The notes under the pieces: generated by a model
Databases searched by the model: none
The model's input: the letters and a program-made list of their open reading frames with translations, nothing else
What the model was told of the DNA's origin: nothing
Program-made: the position numbers and the translations under genes
In this document: piece after piece, positions 41,701 to 50,369 of the stretch
Layout: every line of letters starts with the position of its first letter
Numbering within the stretch: position 1 is the first letter of the stretch
Assembly (NCBI RefSeq): GCF_003418935.1
Contig: NZ_QVMT01000007.1
Location: forward strand, 62,001 to 126,000
Source: Emticicia sp. C21
GTDB lineage: Bacteria > Bacteroidota > Bacteroidia > Cytophagales > Spirosomataceae
Direction of reading: 5' to 3'
DNA length: 64,000 nucleotides

Positions 41701-44214
41701 AGTAAGTGCCACCAATGGGATAGCTATTGGTACGTGTGTGCCTACATAATAATCGGGTAAGCCAATACCGAAGAATGTTTCCTGCGTAAATACATCAAAA
41801 CGTTTCATACGGTTGAGCGGGCGACCTGTTTCATCAAAAACAGTCACAAAGACTTTTCCCTCCAACACACCCATATCTTTATAAGTAGCAGGAATCTCAA
41901 AGCTCTGTGCCCCTATTCCGTTTTCATTGGTTACACCCTGACGTACATCATTATTAAATTTGGTATCGTTCTGAATATCAAAGCTATAATTCTCAAAGCC
42001 TTTGGCTGAAAATACCTTTCTTTTCAGACTGAAATCCATTTCATAATTACGATTGGAAGCCGGAGGACCAAACAAATTAGTGGCTATGGCCTGAATTGAC
42101 ACTGTTTCACCTGAGCGATAGGTATCCTTTGCTGATAAATCTACCTTAATGCGGTCAGGCATAAATTCCTCCACACTGATAGATTTTGAAGTGAGTAATA
42201 CATCATTACCGTTATAGACTTCAATCGAATAATTACCTGTAACAGCCGCACGGTCGAGCGGAATAGATGTATCAACAGCCCCTTGTCCATTGGTATTTTT
42301 CAGGAATGATTTAAACTCCCGTCCATTGGGCAATAGAATCTTAATTTTTAACGGAATTTCCTCTGCCGAAGTCCATTTACTGTCTCTTACTACCGTATTG
42401 AAATGAACCGTTTCACCCGGACGATAAATATCACGGTCACCATACACAAAAGCATCATAACCACTGGCATTGGCTCTTTTGCCCTCTACCTCAAAGCGTG
42501 AGGTTTCTACCTGCGTATCTTCCAGAAGCATATAATTAAAATCTTCTTCCGTACGAGCGGTAACCATTGCCACACTAAAATTCGGGGCTTTTTCCAACAA
42601 TTTCTCAAAAACTACTACGCCCTTGCTATCGGTTTTCAGGGTTTCAATGATCTGGTTATTCGAACTAATCAGATTTACTTCTACATTGCCTATTGCCTTT
42701 GCATCAATTATCGAGTTCACAAATACCATTACCTCATTGCCACTGTCTGATTTCTTGGCAATAATACCTATATCTGAAACCGATACCAGTTTACTGGCAT
42801 TGAAATAATATTCATCGTTTGAGTTAAGATTAACCAGATATACCCCTCTCAATTTGCTTTGGTCAGGCAGAGGCATATTTAAAACCGATGTGCCATGAAT
42901 TTTCGGCAAATTGCCTGTTTCTATGGTTCTATCCAGAATCACATCGCTATAAAATCCCTGACCATCATCATTATAGGTAAAGCCGTTACGGGTACTGCTT
43001 TCACCATCATAATAGTAGTCTTCGTAGCGATTGTTGCGTAAATAAGACAAGATATTGTTCTCATATACCTTCAACACCTTTACTTTTACTTTAGGAATAT
43101 TAGTAACCCTGACACCTATATTACGGCTACCTTTAGAGGAGAGATATAAACCTTTTTTATTCGTAAATTCAAGGCTGGCAGGCATTTCGCCAAAGAATAA
43201 GTCTTTAGTATAATTTCCATCCAGTTTTGCGCCTAATGTGCCGCGAAGATTATCTTTGATAGTAAGTGTATATGCTTCCGTTGTACTGAAATAGCCTTTA
43301 ATAATAAAACCGTTTTCAGTCGCTTCAGTTTGGGTTTCTACCGCAGGCTCAATAGTGTATGAATCTTTCAGTTTACCATCAGTAATTTGCTGGGTAGTAA
43401 TCACTTTTACAAATCCTTGGTTACCCTCGAAACCTGTTTCTACATCAACTACTTTTACATCATAAGGTGAGGGTACTACGCCATCTAATGTATAGGTTTG
43501 TTGAGTGCTTGCCCCCCCACCTGACATCTTCAAACCTTTTTCTATGTTTGCAGTTAAAGGCGTTTCATCTTTTGAGGATAGAGCATCATTTAATGCCAAT
43601 AATATCTTATTATCATTACCTGTATTATTGATAATGTAATTTTTATCAGCATTCTCAACTTTTAGTTTTAACAGACTGCTCAAATCATTTTTCTGAACAG
43701 GATAATTAAAGTCAATCTTCACTTTAGCAGTTGGCTTGCCATCTGCTCCTTTCATCCAGTAACTTTCTATCTTTTGTGGTTGAAGAAATGGTGTATGAAA
43801 TTCCACCGTTTCATTATCCAGGCTATAGTTTTTAGTAGCAGATTTATTTAATAAAGGCTTGCTTAAAACAGCTTTATAAGCAGTGGCAGGTTTGAAGCCA
43901 TTGCTTGGCGAAAACACCAGTTCGTTCTTGGCTGTCCACTTGAATACCCCTTCCACTTTAGGTTCTATCTTCACATATTCCACAGCTTCCCAATTATCCA
44001 GATCCTTATCTCCTACCAGGTCTTTATTGAAGGTAAAAACAAGGTTCTGGGCCTGCTGAATCTCGTCTTCGAAATTGCGGGCAGAGATGCCTACTTCGTT
44101 CAATTTTGAGCAACTGCTGATGTAAATTGTTGTACTGATGGTAAAAAAAGAAAGGATAAAAATATTCAACAATCCTAAAGATTTAGGCTTGACACTGAAT
44201 AGCGGAGATTCCAT
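38755..44214 (-). CDS. Alpha-2-macroglobulin family lipoprotein with an intact thioester motif
   Basis: 1819 residues. An N-terminal hydrophobic segment ends in YISSC35, a lipobox for a lipid anchor. Macroglobulin MG2-type domains (DIYRPGETVHFNTVVRD) follow, then the A2M domain (KLVAIWSGILKTNSSGEAQF), and the thioester domain with Cys1354-Ile-Glu-Gln1357 in GYPHGCIEQ. In bacteria such proteins trap proteases that enter the periplasm, linking to them through the thioester, often with the repair synthase PbpC. Here no pbpC is near. The length fits the large bacterial type (YfhM-like is 1650). The single gene has its own terminator; a TATTTTTG element (44286-44293, minus strand) may be the promoter. 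Confidence 0.93.
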   Translation of the reverse strand: MESPLFSVKPKSLGLLNIFILSFFTISTTIYISSCSKLNEVGISARNFEDEIQQAQNLVFTFNKDLVGDKDLDNWEAVEYVKIEPKVEGVFKWTAKNELVFSPSNGFKPATAYKAVLSKPLLNKSATKNYSLDNETVEFHTPFLQPQKIESYWMKGADGKPTAKVKIDFNYPVQKNDLSSLLKLKVENADKNYIINNTGNDNKILLALNDALSSKDETPLTANIEKGLKMSGGGASTQQTYTLDGVVPSPYDVKVVDVETGFEGNQGFVKVITTQQITDGKLKDSYTIEPAVETQTEATENGFIIKGYFSTTEAYTLTIKDNLRGTLGAKLDGNYTKDLFFGEMPASLEFTNKKGLYLSSKGSRNIGVRVTNIPKVKVKVLKVYENNILSYLRNNRYEDYYYDGESSTRNGFTYNDDGQGFYSDVILDRTIETGNLPKIHGTSVLNMPLPDQSKLRGVYLVNLNSNDEYYFNASKLVSVSDIGIIAKKSDSGNEVMVFVNSIIDAKAIGNVEVNLISSNNQIIETLKTDSKGVVVFEKLLEKAPNFSVAMVTARTEEDFNYMLLEDTQVETSRFEVEGKRANASGYDAFVYGDRDIYRPGETVHFNTVVRDSKWTSAEEIPLKIKILLPNGREFKSFLKNTNGQGAVDTSIPLDRAAVTGNYSIEVYNGNDVLLTSKSISVEEFMPDRIKVDLSAKDTYRSGETVSIQAIATNLFGPPASNRNYEMDFSLKRKVFSAKGFENYSFDIQNDTKFNNDVRQGVTNENGIGAQSFEIPATYKDMGVLEGKVFVTVFDETGRPLNRMKRFDVFTQETFFGIGLPDYYVGTHVPIAIPLVALTTEGKIQNKTRATIDIYRIEYQTVVEKTDGVIRYNSKRQEKLAQTKEVDFSGGKASIKFIPQVSGEYEIRIYKPDAESYATQGFYAYGYGSTSNSSFEVSNEGQVLMEMDKEKYQVGDNAKILMKTPFAGKMLVTVERNKVLEHFYIETDKKSAEVEVKVTEDMLPNVYVTATLIRPMKGIDMPLTVAHGFAPMKVEKPSNLLPVQIVAATESRSKRKQKITVKSKSNTELTVAVVDEGILQIKNFKTPDIYNYFYQKQALEVSSHDLYQFLFPELSLSSNSSIGGDGYNLEKRVNPLSNGRTKLVAIWSGILKTNSSGEAQFEFDIPQFSGDLRIMAVAYNDEAFGSANTNMKVKDPIVISTGAPRFLSPNDEVIIPVTITNTTKSNTTVSTAVNLTGGLTLQSQNNQSLSIPAGKEVRTLFTVKAPAAIGTGSIAVTVNGFKEKFSESIDLTIRPSTSLLKSSFSGDVLAGKTASVSLANDCMPGSAQASLLVSRSPMVQFAKELDYLLGYPHGCIEQTVAKAFPQLYFADFTKTIATKSKSIGLKGDNDWNPQFNVQAAIRKIESMQLASGGLSYWPGSDYESWWGTIFAAHFLLEAKKADYEINENILNRMLDYLTTKTSMQETTELEYIYVENGTYNTRTIAKRGMIYSLYTLALAGKANQPVMNYYKSNENLLTIDTRYMLGSGFAQIGDESSAKQLIPKDYLMESTTKETGGSFSSPIRNLAISLNSLVESDPQNLQIPKMARVLSQAIKNTRYLSTQESVFSFLALGKIAKRNGESNVTATLLADNKQLANFTGADLSLDKGLVGKTVSINAKGKGALYYFAQQEGLSATGKYVEEDNFLKVRRQFFSRTGQPLSANQFKQNQLVVVKVSISGTTPIENVVVTDMLPAAFEIENPRLNEDREMTWIKNASSPQHFDIRDDRINFYTTADGTERSFYYLVRVVSRGKFIIGPVAADAMYNGEYHSYNGGGTVTVE

Positions 44215-44285
44215 GGAAGTGATGTTTTAATAGGTGTTCAACGGTACAATTAACGTAAGAAATTCGGGAAATTGTAGACCAAAGC

Positions 44286-44293
44286 CAAAAATA
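44286..44293 (-). promoter_or_regulatory. Candidate -7 promoter element for the alpha-2-macroglobulin gene
   Basis: The minus strand reads TATTTTTG, a full TAnnTTTG match, about 70 bp before the ATG. No -33 box was seen. Confidence 0.35.
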
Positions 44294-44328
44294 TTTCTTT
44301 TATTTTATCTAATGAAAAAATAGAGAAC

Positions 44329-44364
44329 TTTGGCTTTTACTTCTCGGAATTTCAACTATATTTG
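44329..44364 (+). promoter_or_regulatory. Candidate promoter for the helical protein gene at 44385
   Basis: TATATTTG at 44357-44364 matches TAnnTTTG and sits 20 bp before the ATG. The nearest TTTG is at 44329-44332, 24 bp upstream, rather far. Confidence 0.4.
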
Positions 44365-44384
44365 TTTGACTAAAAAATCTACCA

Positions 44385-45104
44385 ATGAGAAAAACATTCA
44401 CCTTTCTTTTGCTTATCCTATTAGTAAGAAGCAGTAATGAGGAATTAACACAAATCGAAGTTTTGCGATTTTATTCCAGGCTATATGACTCCGGCTTTAA
44501 GCCTAATCATGCCATTTTAAAGAACGAGACCAGCTCAATTAAAGCTTTCTATGTCTTAAAAGAACAAAGGAAACATTATGACGAATTATTGGACGAAATT
44601 GATATCCTGTTTCCATTAGAGAATTTCCCTGAACAAGAAAGAACAGAAGCCGACCAAAAATACAGGGCTTTTGTTCAATCTCACCCTAACGAAGCATTCC
44701 TACCGATTATCAGAAACAGGTATTCAAAATTCATGTTGGTGAATTTCAGGTTATTAGAAACTGACAATTATGAGCAGATAAAGTATTATACAAACGAACT
44801 CATCGGAGCCAAATCAGACAAGCATGAATTATTGATAGAAAGTTTGAAAAGGCTGAAAGGAAATATTGCAATTGATGATTTTAATCAATTGAAAAAAAAT
44901 ACAATTACTATGCTGAAAGAACAGCAAGAGTCGGAGGCAAATCAGTTAATCAAGTTTCGAAAGAAGATAGATGAATTGGTAGCCAGATATAAAAAAACAG
45001 GTAAAAAACCCACAAGGTTTTTTGTAGATGAATTAGAAAGACAAATAAGAAAACTGGAAGAGAATACAATTGCTTGTATGATAGAAGAGGTAGAAACTAT
45101 CTAA
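44385..45104 (+). CDS. Exported helical protein, function unknown
   Basis: 239 residues. A short hydrophobic start ([17 protein letters not shown]) could be a signal peptide, though it lacks a clear cleavage site. The rest is charged and almost all helix, with coiled-coil-like stretches at about 165-235 ([32 protein letters not shown]). The pattern [15 protein letters not shown] resembles the helical redox-protein partners of Bacteroidota, but I cannot assign a family. Its stop shares the bases CTAA with the stop of the convergent lptB gene. Confidence 0.6.
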   Translation: MRKTFTFLLLILLVRSSNEELTQIEVLRFYSRLYDSGFKPNHAILKNETSSIKAFYVLKEQRKHYDELLDEIDILFPLENFPEQERTEADQKYRAFVQSHPNEAFLPIIRNRYSKFMLVNFRLLETDNYEQIKYYTNELIGAKSDKHELLIESLKRLKGNIAIDDFNQLKKNTITMLKEQQESEANQLIKFRKKIDELVARYKKTGKKPTRFFVDELERQIRKLEENTIACMIEEVETI

Positions 45105-45838
45105 ATTTTACGTTTCAACTCAAAATGTTGACCTAAATATACCTTTCTCACCAACTCATCACTAGCCAGCTCTTCTGCCGTTCCCTGACGAAGAATCTTG
45201 CCTTCGAAAAGCAGATAAGCTCTATCGGTGATAGAAAGGGTTTCATTTACATTATGGTCAGTTATCAGAATACCAATATTGCGGTGTTTAAGCTTAGCCA
45301 CAATGCCCTGAATTTCTTCTACAGCAATAGGGTCAACTCCTGCAAAGGGTTCATCTAGCAAAATAAACTTAGGATCAACGGCTAAGGCTCGGGCAATCTC
45401 AGTCCTACGACGTTCTCCACCTGAACAGACAATTCCTTTATTTTTACGAACATGGGTTAAACTGAATTCTTCTAGCAGATATTCGGTTTTTTCTTTGCGT
45501 TCCGCTTTAGATAATTGTGGTTTGGCTAATTCCAATACCCCCAGAATATTTTCTTCTACGGTTAATTGTCTGAAAACCGAGGGCTCCTGCGCCAGATAAC
45601 CTACACCCAATTTGGCGCGTTTATACATGGGCAAAGAAGTAATGTCTAAATCGTCGAGCCATACCTTACCACTATTAGGCTTTACCAAACCCGTAGCCAT
45701 ATAAAACGAAGTAGTCTTTCCGGCTCCATTAGGACCCAAAAGTCCCACAATCTCGCCCTGACCGACCTGATAACTTACATTATTATTAACTAAACGTTGT
45801 CCGTATTTTTTAATAAGGTTTTCTGTCCGTAGAATCAT
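45101..45838 (-). CDS. lptB: LPS export ABC transporter ATP-binding protein LptB
   Basis: 245 residues, the usual length. Walker A GPNGAGKT at 35-42, signature C138-S-G-G-E142, Walker B ILLDEP at 159-164 with catalytic Glu163, and H-loop His195 in ITDHN. The sequence [18 protein letters not shown] is the LptB Q-loop hallmark. LptB powers the extraction of lipopolysaccharide by LptFG; those genes are not here, as is common in Bacteroidota. A -7 element (TAGTTTTG) lies 28 bp upstream. Confidence 0.96.
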   Translation of the reverse strand: MILRTENLIKKYGQRLVNNNVSYQVGQGEIVGLLGPNGAGKTTSFYMATGLVKPNSGKVWLDDLDITSLPMYKRAKLGVGYLAQEPSVFRQLTVEENILGVLELAKPQLSKAERKEKTEYLLEEFSLTHVRKNKGIVCSGGERRRTEIARALAVDPKFILLDEPFAGVDPIAVEEIQGIVAKLKHRNIGILITDHNVNETLSITDRAYLLFEGKILRQGTAEELASDELVRKVYLGQHFELKRKI

Positions 45839-45865
45839 TTCTTTCTATTACACCCATTTCTTTTG

Positions 45866-45873
45866 CAAAACTA
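45866..45873 (-). promoter_or_regulatory. Candidate -7 promoter element for lptB
   Basis: The minus strand reads TAGTTTTG, a full TAnnTTTG match. The leader would be about 20 bases. Confidence 0.4.
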
Positions 45874-45919
45874 ACGCCTTTTTTGCAGAATTCTTGTTAA
45901 TATTTATTAAATCTAACGT

Positions 45920-47338
45920 CTATCTGGCAAAACCTAATTTCAGAGAAAAATTAATAACAGAATTTGTAGTAGTGCGCGTATCCGGATTTGGAGGTTCTAT
46001 AGGAAAAGTAAGTCTTTGTTGCAGGATATTAGTACTTATGTCTAAGAAAGATCTACGATTGGTCTGCAACTGATAACCAATACTTACTCCTCCACTTAAT
46101 TCTTTTGTTTGATAATTGTTAGTCAAACTAGAGCTACTACCTATACTGCTAAACCATTGTTTCTGGAACCTATAACTGCCAAGTACCCCAATATATAAAC
46201 CATTCAGGTTACTTGCTGTTTTCCCTTTAACAATACGATTTTTCATACCGATATAGTAACGTAACTGTTCTGCAATTTCAAAATTATAAGCAATATAATT
46301 CTGTAATTCCTTAGAGAAAGTAGGACGTGTTCTTATATCTCTGATTATACCCATATCAGTATAAACAGTATCCAATTTACTCCCTGTTGGATTATGAATA
46401 AAACTATTATAGAATTCTGATTTTACATTTGAATTAATTGAAAAAGGGGAGCGGCCTATTTTTCGTTCGTAAGCAATATCTAAATTCAGGTTCTGAAAGT
46501 ATCTGTCAAGATAGAGGGTATTATTTAAGTTAACTTTAAACAATTGCTTAACCTCATAATTGCATTGAAGAAAGTCGCAGGAATTACTGGTTGTTCTTTT
46601 TTTGAGCGGAAGAAATAACCCCAAGCCAGCTTGAGCATTGCTTGAAATAAACAAAGTAGTTGCAGTTTTACCCGATAAAGTGCCGTCAACCAAAAAATTA
46701 TTATTGTCTATAACGGACTTTTTACCATGTTTTATTCCTACTGAAACACCATAGTTTACGTTATTCCCCAATTGCCAGCCCCAATTGAAACTATAAGTAG
46801 AAGTAGCTCTGAACAGAAAAATTCCGGCACCAAAATCGGCAAAGGGCATAAATAAATTACTATATCTAAACGGATTGGCTTCAACTTTTAGACTCAAATA
46901 CTTTCCCGTTATATTGGGCTGCTGTTTACCTTCTTCCACTCTTTCTTTCATACGATAATACCATCTAGCTTCTAAACCAATATCAGCGTTCCAGAAAATA
47001 TCTTCTTTTGCCCTATTTCCGCTAAAACTGGCAATAAGAGATTTATCACCACTTATTTTTTGTTCAAAATGTAAAGTTGGATTTAAACCCCTGATAAAAT
47101 TCCTAATAGGATAAGGAGCCTTATCTGCCGTATTAATTCCAGGTATTCCATTAAGACTTATTCTCAATGCACTCTTCACAACCCGATTATTGCCAAACGC
47201 TTTTTCATATTCATCAATCAAAGTTGTCTTTTCAAAACTTTGAACTTTCTCTTCTGAATAGCTGATATTTACGCTATCCTTTTGCGCTATTGCCCGTAGT
47301 GGAGAAAGAAAAAGTATAAATAGAATGAGGTTTCTCAT
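45920..47338 (-). CDS. Outer-membrane beta-barrel protein of the sigma-factor operon, function unknown
   Basis: 472 residues from ATG 47338, where a proper signal peptide starts (MRNLILFILFLSPLRAIAQ); an ATG six codons earlier overlaps the previous gene. The mature part is rich in alternating strands (NLNGLYIGVLGSYRFQKQW, LSGGVSIGYQLQ) and ends FSLKLGFAR, with the terminal aromatic-plus-Arg look of an outer-membrane barrel. No family recognised. It is the last gene of the operon with an ECF sigma factor, so it may report or mend envelope damage. Confidence 0.6.
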   Translation of the reverse strand: MRNLILFILFLSPLRAIAQKDSVNISYSEEKVQSFEKTTLIDEYEKAFGNNRVVKSALRISLNGIPGINTADKAPYPIRNFIRGLNPTLHFEQKISGDKSLIASFSGNRAKEDIFWNADIGLEARWYYRMKERVEEGKQQPNITGKYLSLKVEANPFRYSNLFMPFADFGAGIFLFRATSTYSFNWGWQLGNNVNYGVSVGIKHGKKSVIDNNNFLVDGTLSGKTATTLFISSNAQAGLGLFLPLKKRTTSNSCDFLQCNYEVKQLFKVNLNNTLYLDRYFQNLNLDIAYERKIGRSPFSINSNVKSEFYNSFIHNPTGSKLDTVYTDMGIIRDIRTRPTFSKELQNYIAYNFEIAEQLRYYIGMKNRIVKGKTASNLNGLYIGVLGSYRFQKQWFSSIGSSSSLTNNYQTKELSGGVSIGYQLQTNRRSFLDISTNILQQRLTFPIEPPNPDTRTTTNSVINFSLKLGFAR

Positions 47339-47352
47339 AACAAGGTCGTTTA

Positions 47353-48237
47353 TCAATTAATAGAAATATTTCCGAAAGAGTTTTGTATGTTAATTTTAGA
47401 TATGGCTGAGAGATTATAAGTAGCGGCTTTACTGTCATCTGTGTTATGGAGCCAGTTAAAACCATCAGGCAAAGACATTTTACCATATTTAGACTCTATA
47501 TTAAAGCCATGATTCTGCAAGGGTATTTTCATACTGATTTCAGTCTTTTTCGCATTAATTGTTAGTGATTTAAGATTAGCTACTGATTCAATCTCTATTT
47601 TTCCGTATTGCGCATTGATGATATTTATTCCACTCAATTGCTGAAAGAATAATTCGGAGCGTTCTGATTTAATTGTACTTGTACCGCTGAAGCTCTTGCT
47701 ATGCACCTCTCCATAATAGGTCTCCAGTTTAGCATTTCCCTCTGCTTTCTGTAAATCAAGAATACAGAACTCTGACCTGATATTTAACTGACTATATTTA
47801 CCCTGTACCAGCACTTTCCCGAAACTATTCTTAATACTAACTTTCAGGTTTTCTGGTAAATGGATTATATATTTTGCCTTGAAGTTAGAACCTGGCTTTT
47901 CAGCATTACTTTTAATCACTAAATAGTTGCGTAACAGTATTTTGTCAGCCACTTTATCTGCTACATACTTCATCATTTCCAAATCATTTTTAGCAGTATT
48001 CCGGTCAGGATGTTTGGCTATCAGCTCAATTCTGGCTTGAATTTCATCTTTCTCCCACGAAATTAGCTCTATATCAGCTTTTTCGGCTTCTACTATAAGA
48101 TTTGGAGTAATCGGGAAAGACTTTTCAATACCCTTGGTAACCACCTGCAAGGTGGTCTGGGCTTTTGATTGTTGTAGCAAAAGCAAGCCCAGAAGCAAGG
48201 GTTTTAGCAAGCATATATATGTTTGTATTTTCTTCAT
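47353..48237 (-). CDS. Secreted DUF4097-like beta-helix adhesin-type protein
   Basis: 294 residues with a signal peptide (1-26, LQQSKAQ). The mature part is a regular series of short strands (VSIKNSFGKVLVQGKYSQLN, then AKLETYYGEVHSKSFSG and INAQYGKIEIES), the repeating beta-helix of DUF4097/GIN-type proteins that are exported to the outer membrane. Function unknown. It lies 15 bp after the candidate anti-sigma gene and 14 bp before the barrel gene. Confidence 0.65.
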   Translation of the reverse strand: MKKIQTYICLLKPLLLGLLLLQQSKAQTTLQVVTKGIEKSFPITPNLIVEAEKADIELISWEKDEIQARIELIAKHPDRNTAKNDLEMMKYVADKVADKILLRNYLVIKSNAEKPGSNFKAKYIIHLPENLKVSIKNSFGKVLVQGKYSQLNIRSEFCILDLQKAEGNAKLETYYGEVHSKSFSGTSTIKSERSELFFQQLSGINIINAQYGKIEIESVANLKSLTINAKKTEISMKIPLQNHGFNIESKYGKMSLPDGFNWLHNTDDSKAATYNLSAISKINIQNSFGNISIN

Positions 48238-48252
48238 TTACCTTAAACAGAT

Positions 48253-48795
48253 TTATATCTTCATTGCCATTTTTCTGATTATATCAGCTTTTTGTTGTTC
48301 GATGATCGACAATTGTGCCATCAATTCAGGTTCGGTATTATAGGCTCCAACCGCTTCTTTTAATTGTACACTCGCCAGATTCAATTCTTCTAATTCTGTC
48401 TTTAATTCCTTAAATTCCGGATTCTGGCATATATAGGTTTGCTCTTTGCAATAGGCCACTATCATTTCATATTGCTTCTGACTATCGTCAGTAGGGCTTA
48501 ACAATAATTGTTTATCAAGTTTTTCCTGCGAATAACTAATGTCAGGGCTTTCCCAGGGCTTATATAACATCAAACCTGCTATCAGCAAAACAGATGCGGC
48601 GATGGATGCCCATTTCCATAGAATTATCTTTGGTTTGTGTAGATTTAGTTCTTGATTAATAGCACTCCATACTTCTTCAGTCGGCTCAAATTCAGGTAAT
48701 CGCCCGATGGCTTTTTGCAAGACATCCTTATTAAGACCTGCCTCAATTTTTTTCCAGACTTCATCCGACGGCTCATATTCGGGTAATTGATACAT
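48253..48795 (-). CDS. Candidate anti-sigma factor with one membrane helix
   Basis: 180 residues. The cytosolic N terminus has a clear internal duplication: LPEYEPSDEVWKKIEAGL (about 4-21) and LPEFEPTEEVWSAINQEL (about 33-50). One membrane helix follows at about 63-80 (WASIAASVLLIAGLMLY), then a periplasmic helical part with possible coiled coil. It lies 4 bp after the ECF sigma gene, which is the normal place of an anti-sigma factor. The zinc HxxxCxxC motif of ZAS-type factors is absent. Confidence 0.7.
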   Translation of the reverse strand: MYQLPEYEPSDEVWKKIEAGLNKDVLQKAIGRLPEFEPTEEVWSAINQELNLHKPKIILWKWASIAASVLLIAGLMLYKPWESPDISYSQEKLDKQLLLSPTDDSQKQYEMIVAYCKEQTYICQNPEFKELKTELEELNLASVQLKEAVGAYNTEPELMAQLSIIEQQKADIIRKMAMKI

Positions 48796-48799
48796 AGTT

Positions 48800-49306
48800 T
48801 CAATTTTTAAGCATTTCTCTCAATTTCTTTTTGGCATAAAAAAGCTGCGACTTCGAGGTTCCTTCTGATACTCCTAGCATCTCTGCCGTTTCTTTATGAG
48901 TATATCCTTCAATTTCTATGAGGATAAAAACAGTCCGAAACCCCTCTGGTAAAACCTGAATGGCTTTTTCAAGATATTCGGCATTGATAGAGTCTCCCCA
49001 ATCAACCGAAGTTTCTTCGGGTATCTCTCCTATTATCTGCCACATCTTTGGTTTTTCTAATTTCCGGTAAGCTTTGCGCACCACAATTGCACGGATCCAC
49101 GCGCCTAAAGTAGCTTCACCTCTAAAATTTTCTAATTTTCTGAAGACATCCAGGAACGCATCCTGTAGCACATCGTTAGCATCATCGAAGTCGTTCGTGA
49201 GCCTGTACGCCAAAGTGTACATAGCTCGCTTATAACGATCGTAAAGCGTTCGTTGGGCAAATCGATTGTTCTCTAAGCAGGCCTTGATAAGTTCAGCTTC
49301 AGTCAT
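48800..49306 (-). CDS. ECF RNA polymerase sigma factor
   Basis: 168 residues. Region 2 is at about 15-75 (YTLAYRLTNDFDDANDVLQDAFLDVF) and region 4 at about 110-165 (LPEGFRTVFILIEIEGYTHK, then VSEGTSKSQLFYAKKKLREML). Region 1.1 and 3 are missing, as in ECF factors. The operon of four genes (sigma, anti-sigma-like, DUF4097-like, barrel) points to an envelope-stress response. The fold-back element lies just upstream. Confidence 0.95.
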   Translation of the reverse strand: MTEAELIKACLENNRFAQRTLYDRYKRAMYTLAYRLTNDFDDANDVLQDAFLDVFRKLENFRGEATLGAWIRAIVVRKAYRKLEKPKMWQIIGEIPEETSVDWGDSINAEYLEKAIQVLPEGFRTVFILIEIEGYTHKETAEMLGVSEGTSKSQLFYAKKKLREMLKN

Positions 49307-49691
49307 TCAAAAAAGATTAGTGCTACTTTATTATAAAGTGCCGTAGAAGATGCAGAATGGTTGTATGAAGAAGAATATTTTTTTAAATAATTTCATAGTC
49401 ATGCTTTTTTAGTAGGAAGTTGTTTAGGATTTTAATTTCTTTTTAAAAATAGTGGTGTTTTGAGCGAACCGAATCAAATGATAAAGCCGGAATGGAATTC
49501 AATAGCAAAGCTATTGATGAAATCATTTGATGTAGGTGCAGCCAAAACAATGCATTTTTAAATGAAAGAAATAATCCTAAGCAACTTCTAATACTAAGAT
49601 AGAGAAATGCAGTTAATTTTGTTGAAAGTCTTACTGATTACTTATCTAATTATTTATTAGTACTCCCGATAGATTTAATTCTGTTAATCTT
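49307..49691. other. Divergent intergenic region dominated by a fold-back element
   Basis: Between the ECF sigma gene and the Crp/Fnr gene. Half of it is the inverted-repeat element at 49409-49597. The rest is AT-rich. TAGATTTA at 49670-49677 is a one-mismatch -7 element for the Crp/Fnr gene. Confidence 0.6.
49409..49597. repeat. 189-bp fold-back (MITE-like) inverted-repeat element
   Basis: The two ends are near mirror images: the left arm begins TTAGTA then GGAAGTTGTTTAGGATT, and the right arm, read on the other strand, begins TTAGTATTAGAAGTTGCTTAGGATT. Matches continue inward with gaps (TTTAAAAAT, GTTTTG), then a perfect ATCAAATGAT/ATCATTTGAT (49473-49482 and 49522-49531) and a perfect inner hairpin TCAATAGC-AAA-GCTATTGA (49499-49517). 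There is no room for a transposase and no obvious target duplication. It could be a small non-autonomous mobile element, or a structured RNA or operator region. Confidence 0.6.
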
Positions 49692-50276
49692 ATGTCAGAG
49701 CCGTTTCCACAACTTAAGCAATTAGTTTTTGGTATTAATCCGATATCTGAGGATGATTGGGATGAGTTCTCAAAATTATGGAAACCTTTTTCCTCCAAAA
49801 GGAAGGAAATTATTACAGCTATAGGCGAAAGAGAGAAGTATCTATATTTTGTAGCAAAGGGAGTACAGAGAGTATATTATTTTGATGAACAAAACCGCGA
49901 GGCAACTTTGGTTTTTACGTATAATCCCTCCTTTGGTGGTGTACTCGATTCATTATTACTCCAAACGGAGTCAAGATATTTTTATGAGACGCTCACACCC
50001 TCTGTTTTTTTAAGAGCGCCTTTTTCTGAATTACAAGTATTAATGCAAACCAGACCCGCTATTGAGATACTCATCAGACAAGGCATTACTCATACCATTT
50101 CCGGCTTATTGACGCGGTTGGTGGAATTGCAATGTTATTCATCAGAAGAACGTTTCACGCAATTACTCCATCGTAGCCCTCATATTCTACAGTTGGTTCC
50201 TCATAAATATCTGGCTAATTACCTGGGTATTGATGCAACAAATTTCAGTAAGTTTATTAATAAAATAAAGATTTAG
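49692..50276 (+). CDS. Crp/Fnr family transcriptional regulator
   Basis: 194 residues. Cyclic-nucleotide-binding barrel at about 20-120 (KYLYFVAKGVQRVYYFDEQNREATLVF) and a C-terminal winged helix with VPHKYLANYLGIDATNFSKFINKI. The start ATG 49692 fits the family. The ligand is unknown. Followed 93 bp later by a DinB gene on the same strand. Confidence 0.85.
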   Translation: MSEPFPQLKQLVFGINPISEDDWDEFSKLWKPFSSKRKEIITAIGEREKYLYFVAKGVQRVYYFDEQNREATLVFTYNPSFGGVLDSLLLQTESRYFYETLTPSVFLRAPFSELQVLMQTRPAIEILIRQGITHTISGLLTRLVELQCYSSEERFTQLLHRSPHILQLVPHKYLANYLGIDATNFSKFINKIKI

Positions 50277-50369
50277 GGTTCATTCTATTTAATGTTGGTA
50301 TTTACCAAGATTATTATCACCCAAGCTTCCCACTTTTGCATCACAATCTTTATTAAATCATTGAACGAA

